Assembly (NCBI GenBank): GCA_902783825.1
Contig: CACZSJ010000031.1
Span: 1 to 12,065 of the forward strand
Origin: Oscillospiraceae bacterium
GTDB taxonomy: Bacteria; Bacillota; Clostridia; Oscillospirales; Oscillospiraceae
DNA length: 12,065 nucleotides
Direction: 5' to 3'
The translations under genes were made by a program, and so were the position numbers. Every line of letters begins with the position of its first letter. The first letter of the stretch is position 1. Shown here piece after piece: positions 1 through 6,012 of the stretch. The notes under the pieces were generated by a model that made no database searches, was not told the DNA's origin, and worked only from the letters and a program-made list of their open reading frames with translations.

Positions 1-274
1 CTTCCATGGGATAGCCAAGGCCCAGCGCATCCCGAGTCTCCAAAAAACGCTGCTCTATTGTATGCAGGATATCTCCACAGGAGACCCCATAGCTCAGGTG
101 GGCGTGGCACAGGTATAAAAGATCCGTCAGCTTATGATCCTCCGGCGTTCGCTTGCCCGACGCCGAGACCACGACGATCCGCCTACTCTCATCCGCCTCC
201 ACGATGGCCTTTACTTTTTGGAACTGTTCGGCCCCTGCTACGGAGGAGCCGCCGAATTTGGCAACCTTCAACAT
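1..274 (-). CDS. lysC: Aspartate kinase, N-terminal part (runs off the left edge)
   Basis: Phosphorylates L-aspartate, the first step towards lysine, threonine and methionine. The 91 visible codons start MLKVAKFGGSSVAG. The KFGGSS motif at residues 6-11 is the nucleotide-binding signature of the amino-acid kinase family. It is followed by VVVSASGKR and a KLTDLLYLC segment, which resembles the clostridial monofunctional aspartate kinases of about 440 residues. The ATG at 272-274 is preceded by AGGAGG at 8 bases spacing, inside the last codons of hom. The start lies 4 bases after the hom stop, so the two are surely co-transcribed and probably translationally coupled. The C-terminal catalytic part and the regulatory ACT domains lie outside the window, so feedback type (lysine or threonine) cannot be judged. 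Family assignment is firm; the symbol follows common Firmicute usage. Confidence 0.9.
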   Translation of the reverse strand, partial: MLKVAKFGGSSVAGAEQFQKVKAIVEADESRRIVVVSASGKRTPEDHKLTDLLYLCHAHLSYGVSCGDILHTIEQRFLETRDALGLGYPME

Positions 275-278
275 GCCC

Positions 279-1424
279 TCAGCCTCCTATCGCCGCGAAG
301 AACAGCGAAGCCCCGGCTGCGCGCAGGCGCTGCGCCGTAACATGCATCTGCGAGACGGAAATCGGACGGGTCACAACCCGCACCGTATCTCCATCCAGCT
401 CCGCGCTTTCCACAGGCAGGTCTCCCGCCAGCGCTGCCGGCAGGCGCACATAATAGATCTGCTCCTTGCAGTTGTTGTCCGCTGCCACGCGGCGGCAGTC
501 CACCTGGAACATATAGAGCTTGCCGTGGAGGATGCAGCTCAAATCCCGCAGCACCGCGGAGGCGGTGGGATAGCGCCCTGCCCCCTGCCCCATCAGCACG
601 ATGGGTCCGGAGCATTTGCCCTCGTAGCTGGCCATATTGTAATTCTCCAGTACTGCGCACTCCGGCGCGCCATCGCGTAGCAGCACCGGCTCCACCCAGG
701 CGGAAACACTCTCTCCCGCCCGGCCGCCCCGGGCAAGCAAACGGCAGGTATAGCCCTTGGACCGAAAATGCGCCACATCCGCCGCGGTGATCGACTCGAT
801 CCCCTCGTTGAGCAGGCCATCCGAGGGCAGCTTGTCATAGGCCACCGCGCAGGCCAGCATGATCTTGCGCAGCGCGTCCATCCCGGATACGTCGGCGCTG
901 GGATCCGCTTCCGCGTAACCCAGACGCTGTGCGTCCTGCAAAGCTTCGCCGTAGTCCAGAGACAGCCGCTGCATGGCGTCCAGCATATAGTTGGTGGTTC
1001 CGTTTAAGATGCCGCCCAGGGACAGAATCTCATCGCTCTCCCGGGCCAGGGACAGATTGTGCAGGAAGGGCACGCCGCCGCCGCAGGCCGCGCTGAACAA
1101 AAACGCCGCTCCGTTTTCCCGGGCAAGCGCATTGAGCTCGATCCCTCTGGCAGCCACCAGCGCCTTATTGGACGTGACAAAATGCTTGCCTGCCCGCAGC
1201 GCAGCCGAGGCATACTGATAGGCCGGCTCCACACCGCCCATCACTTCCGCCACCGCATCCACCCGGGGATCCGCAAGAATTTGTTCCAGATCGGTCACTT
1301 TAAATGGCGCATCGGCTTTTCCCGGCCGAACCAAAACCGGTCCCGCCTCCAGCTCCTGCGCCTGCTGCAGCATTTCATACACACCCACGCCTACCGTGCC
1401 AAAGCCCAACACCGCTACTCTCAT
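279..1424 (-). CDS. hom: Homoserine dehydrogenase
   Basis: NAD(P)H-dependent reduction of aspartate semialdehyde to homoserine, the branch point to threonine and methionine. Of 381 residues, the Rossmann motif GFGTVG is at 7-12, TSNKALVA at 84-91, and GGILNGTTNYML at about 137-148. The family signature (GYAEADPSADVSGMDALRK) is near 169-187 and ends in the conserved lysine. The ATG at 1422-1424 is preferred over an in-frame GTG at 1434-1436 because the Shine-Dalgarno GGAGG (1430-1434) sits 5 bases before the ATG and overlaps the GTG. The C-terminal ~75 residues occupy the place of the usual ACT domain but lack the PGVL-type ligand loop, so threonine feedback may be altered (inference). First gene of a leftward operon with aspartate kinase, divergent from the HTH-ACT regulator gene, with a 135-base shared promoter region. 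Confidence 0.95.
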   Translation of the reverse strand: MRVAVLGFGTVGVGVYEMLQQAQELEAGPVLVRPGKADAPFKVTDLEQILADPRVDAVAEVMGGVEPAYQYASAALRAGKHFVTSNKALVAARGIELNALARENGAAFLFSAACGGGVPFLHNLSLARESDEILSLGGILNGTTNYMLDAMQRLSLDYGEALQDAQRLGYAEADPSADVSGMDALRKIMLACAVAYDKLPSDGLLNEGIESITAADVAHFRSKGYTCRLLARGGRAGESVSAWVEPVLLRDGAPECAVLENYNMASYEGKCSGPIVLMGQGAGRYPTASAVLRDLSCILHGKLYMFQVDCRRVAADNNCKEQIYYVRLPAALAGDLPVESAELDGDTVRVVTRPISVSQMHVTAQRLRAAGASLFFAAIGG

Positions 1425-1559
1425 ATCTGCCTCCACCTATTTTGAAACATTTTTGTGTCCGTGCAAAAAAGACACTTGTTTTTTTAATGGAGACAGTGTA
1501 TCATAGGGGCATAACAAAATCAAGCCCTATTTTATACATTTTTCAAATGGAGAACGCTT
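1425..1559. promoter_or_regulatory. Divergent promoter/operator region between hom and the HTH-ACT regulator
   Basis: AT-rich island of 135 bases in GC-rich surroundings. Rightward, TTGTTT (1476-1481), a 17-base spacer and TATCAT (1499-1504) make a good sigma-A-type promoter, and GGAG at 1549-1552 serves the regulator start at 1560. Leftward, TTGATT, 17 bases and TACACT on the minus strand is a weaker candidate. An inverted pair TTTGAAA (1441-1447) / TTTCAAA (1541-1547) lies just inside each gene start, and ACATTTTT occurs in direct orientation at 1447-1454 and 1536-1543. These are candidate operator sites for the adjacent regulator (inference). The space is too short for a T-box, and no leader peptide rich in Thr or Ile codons is visible. 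Confidence 0.55.
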
Positions 1560-1997
1560 ATGCTGGAAAACTATCTCATCATCCATAAAAGCATTTTACC
1601 GGAGTATTACGAAAAAGTCCTGGAGGTCCGGCACCTGATGGACAGCGGCAAAGTCCGGGAAATCAGCCAGGCAGTGAAGCAAGTGGGCATTTCCCGGAGC
1701 ACCTATTACAAGTACAAGGATTATATTTTCGCCCCCTCGGACATCAGCGGCAGCCGCAAAGCCGTTCTGAGCATGATGCTGGATCACACGCCCGGCGTCC
1801 TCAGCGCCTTGTTGACACGCATCTCCGAGGCCGGCGCCAGCGTGGTCACCATCAGCCAGAGTCCCCCGATCCGGGGGATGGCCAGCGTTACCATCACCCT
1901 GGATATCAGCGACCTGTCCGTTTCCTTCTCCGAGATGCAGGAACGGATCCATCAAACCGCCGGCGTGGAAAGCCCCAAGCTGCTGGCCGTAGAATAA
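1560..1997 (+). CDS. HTH-ACT regulator of the PheB/ThrR (UPF0735) family
   Basis: A 145-residue protein with the architecture of Bacillus PheB (UPF0735). The N-terminal part carries a helix-turn-helix (about 31-56: the 'AVKQVGISRSTYYKYKDYIF' stretch). A C-terminal ACT domain (about 69-142) has the ligand-loop motif DHTPGVL at 75-81. From memory, the B. subtilis member was shown to repress hom and threonine genes and was renamed ThrR. The location here, divergent from hom and 10 bases ahead of thrC, fits a threonine-responsive repressor of both arms, perhaps autoregulated. The ligand and operator are inference. The ATG at 1560 follows GGAG by 7 bases. Its TAA stop overlaps the thrC Shine-Dalgarno, so the two genes form an operon. 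In other clostridia the family is often just called 'ACT domain-containing protein'. Confidence 0.9.
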   Translation: MLENYLIIHKSILPEYYEKVLEVRHLMDSGKVREISQAVKQVGISRSTYYKYKDYIFAPSDISGSRKAVLSMMLDHTPGVLSALLTRISEAGASVVTISQSPPIRGMASVTITLDISDLSVSFSEMQERIHQTAGVESPKLLAVE

Positions 1998-2007
1998 GGA
2001 GGCTGCC

Positions 2008-3480
2008 ATGAACTATCAAAGCACCCGCAGCGCCGCTCAGGCATCCGACATCGCCGCCGTCTTGCAGGGCATTGCTCCTGACGGTGGGCTGTACGTGGAT
2101 CCCGACCTTGCCAAACGGCCTTTTGACTGGGAGGCCTGTCTCTCGCTAAGCCCTCTTGCAGCAGCGGAAAAGATCCTGCGCCACCTGCTGCCGGAATATC
2201 AGGATATGGACAAGCTGGTCCATGCCGCCTATTCCGGCAAATTCGACTCGGAAGCTCTGACCCCGCTGGTCCCCGTAGGCGATGACTATGTGCTGGAGCT
2301 GTTTCACGGACCCACCGCCGCATTCAAGGACGTAGCCCTGTCCATGCTGCCCCAGCTGGTCACCGCCGGGCGCAGGCAGATGGGCGTGGAGGATCGGATC
2401 GTCATTCTCACCGCCACCTCCGGCGACACCGGCAAGGCCGCCCTGGAGGGCTTCCATGACGTGGACGGAACGGCCATTGTAGTCTTCTTCCCGGCGGATG
2501 GCGTCTCTCCTGTGCAAAAGGCGCAGATGGTCACCCAGACCGGGGCAAACGTGCGGGTCTGCGCTGTGCGCGGAAATTTTGACGACTGCCAGACGGGCGT
2601 CAAGCAGGCCTTCGCCGCCATCGAAAGCAGCGGCGCCCTGGAGGGCAGCGGCCTGCGGCTCTCCTCCGCCAACTCCATCAACATCGGGCGGCTGGCTCCT
2701 CAGGTGGTGTATTATTTTCTGGCCTACGGAGAGCTTGTCCGCCGCGGTGCCCTGCACTGCGGCCAGCCGGTGGATTTCGTGGTTCCCACCGGAAACTTTG
2801 GGGATATCCTGGCGGGGTACTTTGCGCGGCTCATGGGGCTTCCCGTTGGCCGCCTGGTCTGCGCCTCCAACGCCAATCGGGTTCTCACGGACTTCTTGCA
2901 TACCGGCGTTTACGACAAACGCCGGGACTTTCTCAAAACCAGCTCCCCTTCCATGGACATCCTGGTCTCCTCCAATCTGGAACGACTGCTGTTCCTGGCC
3001 AGCGACGGAGACACGGCGCTGGTGGCCGACTGCATGCGCAGGCTCAATCAGGAGGGCGTCTACCGGCTTCCAGCGTCGGTGCTGGCAAAAATCCGGGAAG
3101 TGTTTTCCGCCGGCTGCTGCGATGAGGAGCAAACGGCCGAGACCATTGGCCGCATCTGGCGGGAGCAGGGGTATCTTTGCGACACCCACACGGCGGTGGC
3201 TTTCCATGTGGCAGAGGCGTACAAGCAGCAGCGCGACGGAAACGCGCCGCTGGTGATCCTCTCCACCGCTTCTCCTTTCAAATTCCCGGCCGCGGTGCTA
3301 TCCGCCATCGGCGGCGCGCCGGAGGGCGACGAGTTTCAGCAGATGGAGGCGCTCTCCCGCCTCAGCGGCCTGCCCATTCCCTCTGGTCTCGCCGGTCTGA
3401 GGGAGAAGGAAGTTCTTCATCGTGACACCATTGACCGGAATCAAATTCTCCCCTATGTGCTCTCCTGTCTAAAAAGCTGA
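2008..3480 (+). CDS. thrC: Threonine synthase
   Basis: PLP enzyme converting O-phosphohomoserine to threonine, the last step of the pathway. The 490 residues match the longer, E. coli/yeast-type threonine synthases with an N-terminal extension (YQSTR...GIAPDGGLYV). The PLP lysine is K107 in FHGPTAAFKDVA. The phosphate-binding loop TATSGDTGKAA is at about 135-145, and the glycine-rich PTGNFGDILAGY motif is in the middle. The strong Shine-Dalgarno AAGGAGG (1996-2002), 5 bases from the ATG, overlaps the stop codon of the upstream regulator gene, so translation is probably coupled. The gene ends just before an inverted repeat at 3501-3528. The substrate-producing kinase thrB is not adjacent, so it must be elsewhere if the pathway is complete. 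Full length, no sign of damage. Confidence 0.97.
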   Translation: MNYQSTRSAAQASDIAAVLQGIAPDGGLYVDPDLAKRPFDWEACLSLSPLAAAEKILRHLLPEYQDMDKLVHAAYSGKFDSEALTPLVPVGDDYVLELFHGPTAAFKDVALSMLPQLVTAGRRQMGVEDRIVILTATSGDTGKAALEGFHDVDGTAIVVFFPADGVSPVQKAQMVTQTGANVRVCAVRGNFDDCQTGVKQAFAAIESSGALEGSGLRLSSANSINIGRLAPQVVYYFLAYGELVRRGALHCGQPVDFVVPTGNFGDILAGYFARLMGLPVGRLVCASNANRVLTDFLHTGVYDKRRDFLKTSSPSMDILVSSNLERLLFLASDGDTALVADCMRRLNQEGVYRLPASVLAKIREVFSAGCCDEEQTAETIGRIWREQGYLCDTHTAVAFHVAEAYKQQRDGNAPLVILSTASPFKFPAAVLSAIGGAPEGDEFQQMEALSRLSGLPIPSGLAGLREKEVLHRDTIDRNQILPYVLSCLKS

Positions 3481-3500
3481 ATCTCCACTTCTCCATTGAT

Positions 3501-3528
3501 AAATCCGGGGCGACTTCGCCCCGGATTT
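3501..3528. terminator. Perfect 13-bp inverted repeat after thrC, possible terminator
   Basis: AAATCCGGGGCGA (3501-3513) and TCGCCCCGGATTT (3516-3528) are exact inverted repeats around a 2-base centre, 20 bases after the thrC stop. The flanking A and T runs are only three long and no U-tract follows, so this is either a weak terminator or an RNA-stabilising hairpin. It separates thrC from the promoter of ilvA. Confidence 0.55.
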
Positions 3529-3541
3529 GCCATATTCCGTA

Positions 3542-3570
3542 TTGAATTTGGGCAGAATATAGGGTAGAAT
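3542..3570 (+). promoter_or_regulatory. Promoter of ilvA-ridA
   Basis: TTGAAT (3542-3547), a 17-base spacer and TAGAAT (3565-3570) form a good sigma-A-type promoter. The predicted transcript starts near 3577, giving a very short leader before the Shine-Dalgarno AGGAGG at 3583-3588. An inverted pair ATATTC (3532-3537) / GAATAT (3555-3560) brackets the -35 box and could be an operator; that is speculative. Confidence 0.6.
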
Positions 3571-3598
3571 AACAAACAGTACAGGAGGGATTTGGCAT

Positions 3599-4810
3599 AT
3601 GATGGACATACAACTGCATCAAATTGAGCGGGCCGCCGAGCGGCTCAAACCGATCCTGCACCACACGGAACTGGACCTTTCCTCCACCTTTTCGGAGATG
3701 AGCGGCGGACAGATCTATCTAAAATGTGAAAATCGGCAGAAGACCGGTTCTTTCAAGATACGCGGCGCCAGCAACAAGATCGCCTCCATGATTGAGGCCG
3801 GCACAGCGGGCCCCGTGGTAGCTTCCTCCGCCGGCAACCACGCCCAGGGCGTGGCCTATGCAGCCAGTAAATTTGGCATCCCGGCAACCATCGTTATGCC
3901 CAAGACGGCCCCCATCGCCAAGATACAGGCCACCCAGGGCTATGGCGCCAAGGTCGTCCTGTACGGGGACTGCTACGACGACGCCTATGCGGAGGCATGC
4001 CGTATCTGTGAGGCGGAAGGCGCGTCGTTCCTGCACCCCTACAACGATCCGGAAGTGATCCTGGGACAGGCTACTCTGGGACTGGAAATTCTCTCGGATC
4101 TGCCCTATGTGGACATGGTGGTCGTCCCTGCAGGCGGCGGAGGTCTGCTGGCGGGCATTGCCTCCGCGGTGAAGCTCATCAATCCCCGGGTCCAGGTCTA
4201 CGGCGTACAGGCCCAGGGGGCAGACGCCATTGCCCAAAGCTACGCCGCGGGCGCCCGGCGAACCACGGAGACCGTCGCTACCATCGCCGACGGCATCGCT
4301 GTCAAAGCGCCGGGAGAGCTGACCGTTCCCCTGATCAACCGCTACGCCGACGGCATCGTCACCGTCTCCGATTCCGAGATCGCCGACGCCATTTTGCTGC
4401 TGATAGAGCGCTGCAAGCAGATCGTAGAACCCTCCGGCGCTACGCCTCTGGCAGCCGTCCTCAACGGGAAACTGGATGTGAAGGGCAAGCGGGTGGTCTG
4501 CGTCCTCTCCGGCGGCAACATCGATGTTAGCTTTGTCCACAACATCATTGAGCGCGGCCTGGTGGCGCGACATCGCCGCATTCGCTTCCTGGTCCGGCTG
4601 ATCGACAGACCGGGCACCCTGGTGCAACTGCTCAACCTCATTGCCGAGTCCGAGGCCAATATCCTCACGGTAGAGCATGACAAGCTCAACATCCATCTCA
4701 ACCCCAACGAAACCAGCGTACACATTGCCTGCGAAGTGGCCGGGGCAGAGCACGGTCAAGCGTTGCTGTCCCATTTGACGGAGCAAGGCTATGTGGTGGA
4801 AATGGAATAA
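3599..4810 (+). CDS. ilvA: Threonine ammonia-lyase (medium, ACT-containing form)
   Basis: PLP-dependent deamination of threonine to 2-oxobutyrate and ammonia, which feeds isoleucine synthesis or threonine catabolism. Of 403 residues, the PLP lysine is K53 in KTGSFKIRGA. The SAGNHAQG loop is at about 78-84, the phosphate-cup glycines AGGGGLLAG at about 178-186, and CVLSGGNID at 301-309. A single ACT domain follows from about 328 to 400 (FLVRLIDRPGTLVQLL). This layout is the 'medium' form, between the E. coli TdcB type (no ACT) and the long IlvA type. The ligand is not predictable from sequence. The ATG at 3599 is followed directly by a second ATG at 3602. AGGAGG ends 10 bases before the first, slightly long, so either may be used. 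It has its own promoter and is followed 20 bases later by ridA. Confidence 0.95.
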   Translation: MMDIQLHQIERAAERLKPILHHTELDLSSTFSEMSGGQIYLKCENRQKTGSFKIRGASNKIASMIEAGTAGPVVASSAGNHAQGVAYAASKFGIPATIVMPKTAPIAKIQATQGYGAKVVLYGDCYDDAYAEACRICEAEGASFLHPYNDPEVILGQATLGLEILSDLPYVDMVVVPAGGGGLLAGIASAVKLINPRVQVYGVQAQGADAIAQSYAAGARRTTETVATIADGIAVKAPGELTVPLINRYADGIVTVSDSEIADAILLLIERCKQIVEPSGATPLAAVLNGKLDVKGKRVVCVLSGGNIDVSFVHNIIERGLVARHRRIRFLVRLIDRPGTLVQLLNLIAESEANILTVEHDKLNIHLNPNETSVHIACEVAGAEHGQALLSHLTEQGYVVEME

Positions 4811-4830
4811 AACACAAAGGAGAAACGCAC

Positions 4831-5202
4831 ATGAAGGTAATTGCAACCGACAACGCCCCTGCCGCCCTGGGGCCCTATTCCCAAGCGCAGATCACCGGCG
4901 GCCTGGTCTTCACCTCCGGCCAGATCGGCGTGGATCCGGCCACAGGTCTTTTTGCGGCCGACGTAGAAGGGCAAGCCCATCAGGTTTTCCGCAACCTTGC
5001 CGCCATTCTTGAGGCGGCTGGCACCGGCATGCACAAAGTAGTCAAAACCACGGTTTTTCTCAAGGACATGAACGATTTTGCCGCTGTCAACGCCATTTAT
5101 GCCCAGTACTTTTCCGAGCCCTTCCCCGCTCGCTCCTGTGTGGAAGTGGCCAGACTCCCCAAGGATTTCCTGGTGGAGTGTGAGGTCATTGCAGAGCTGT
5201 AA
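4831..5202 (+). CDS. ridA: RidA family enamine/imine deaminase
   Basis: Trimeric YjgF/UK114-type protein that hydrolyses the reactive enamine/imine intermediates (2-aminoacrylate, 2-aminocrotonate) released by threonine/serine dehydratases. The full family length, 123 residues, is present. GPYSQA is at 14-19 with the conserved tyrosine Y17. The catalytic arginine R101 is in PARSCVEVARLPKD, and the C-terminal acid E118 is in CEVIAEL. These match the true RidA subgroup rather than the Rid1-7 relatives. AAAGGAGA lies 7 bases before the ATG. Position directly behind ilvA in one transcript matches its biochemical role: enzyme and damage-control partner together. The gene is closed by a strong terminator 65 bases after its stop. 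Confidence 0.95.
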   Translation: MKVIATDNAPAALGPYSQAQITGGLVFTSGQIGVDPATGLFAADVEGQAHQVFRNLAAILEAAGTGMHKVVKTTVFLKDMNDFAAVNAIYAQYFSEPFPARSCVEVARLPKDFLVECEVIAEL

Positions 5203-5266
5203 GCCTGTTTGCCAGGCAGCCAGCAAAATAACCGTCTCCTGACGCAAAGTCCTGCTGCCTGAGTCC

Positions 5267-5305
5267 GCAAAAAATCCGCGTGCTACCTGCACGCGGATTT
5301 TTTGC
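5267..5305. terminator. Bidirectional intrinsic terminator
   Basis: Perfect 17-bp stem with arms 5267-5283 and 5289-5305 around the 5-base loop TACCT. The GC-rich core CCGCGTGC is flanked by six A on one side and six T on the other. It therefore reads as a terminator for ridA on the plus strand and for the convergent thioesterase operon on the minus strand, ending 3 bases before the thioesterase stop codon. Confidence 0.92.
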
Positions 5306-5307
5306 GC

Positions 5308-6006
5308 TCATTCCCCGTAAGTCAGTTTCATGCGAAACACCCGGCCCGTATCGGACTGGCCCAGCACGACGCTGCTGTCGCCGTCCACCGTCCAGAAAAT
5401 CCGCAGCCGCTGTCCCTCCAGCGCCTCGTTGATGTACTCGGCCGTGACCTCCCGCAGCCCGCGCTGAGCCGCGTACAGGCCGGTACACGCCTCCGCCAGA
5501 TCGAAATAGCGGGTGTTGTTCATGTGGCCGTTGTTGTCCAAATAATCTCTCGGCACCACGAAGACCGACTCCCGATCGGTAGGTGGACAGCGAAGCGGGC
5601 CGGGGATTTTGTTTTCCAGTCCGGTCTCCATGCCTTCGATCTCCACACCCCGTCTTACAGGGCTGACCATCTGGCGGCTCTGTCGATCCACCACCGCCCA
5701 GATGGCGTTGCCGCTGAGGATCACTTCTCCTTGCGCGTCTCGCAGCAAATAATGGCGAGGGCACATGCCGTGCCGTTCCCGGCCGGGCCAGGTCTGGATC
5801 ACAATCCGCTCCCCAGCCTTTGGCCAGCGCTGCACCTGCACGTAGTAACGGATCACCACCCACATCACGCCCAGGGTGCGCATGCTCTCCTCCCCGTAAC
5901 CAATGCTGTCGCTGTGAGCCGCTGAAGTCTCCTGAAGTATCCAAAACAAATGCTGGGCGCTCAGTCCCTCCGCAGGAATTTCTCGTGTTTCCTGATACAT
6001 GTTCAT
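5308..6006 (-). CDS. Acyl-ACP thioesterase, double hotdog
   Basis: Hydrolyses acyl-acyl carrier protein to free fatty acid, as in the bacterial members of the plant FatA/FatB family (PF01643). The 232 residues hold two hotdog halves. The first (about 5-115) has HSDSIGY and the conserved Trp/Arg strand 'VMWVVIRYYVQV' followed by RWPKAGERIVIQTW. The second (about 148-230) has the catalytic stretch YLDNNGHMNNTRYFDLAEA with N159 and H161. The ATG at 6004-6006 is chosen because GAGG lies about 9 bases upstream; the next ATG at 5998-6000 would be too far. It sits 6 bases after the glycosyltransferase stop, so it is the second gene of that operon. Substrate chain length cannot be read from the sequence. 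The product could serve lipid remodelling or free fatty acid release; that is inference. Confidence 0.92.
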   Translation of the reverse strand: MNMYQETREIPAEGLSAQHLFWILQETSAAHSDSIGYGEESMRTLGVMWVVIRYYVQVQRWPKAGERIVIQTWPGRERHGMCPRHYLLRDAQGEVILSGNAIWAVVDRQSRQMVSPVRRGVEIEGMETGLENKIPGPLRCPPTDRESVFVVPRDYLDNNGHMNNTRYFDLAEACTGLYAAQRGLREVTAEYINEALEGQRLRIFWTVDGDSSVVLGQSDTGRVFRMKLTYGE

Positions 6007-6012
6007 TGTCGT

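Noticed and set aside
1425..1559. T-box or attenuator leader for hom or thrC
   Set aside because: The gap is only 135 bases, no specifier loop, T-box consensus, terminator or Thr/Ile-rich leader peptide was found.
2146..3207. Long minus-strand frame antisense to thrC
   Set aside because: Gly/His/Gln-rich antisense shadow; thrC has all its PLP-family motifs and a strong ribosome site.
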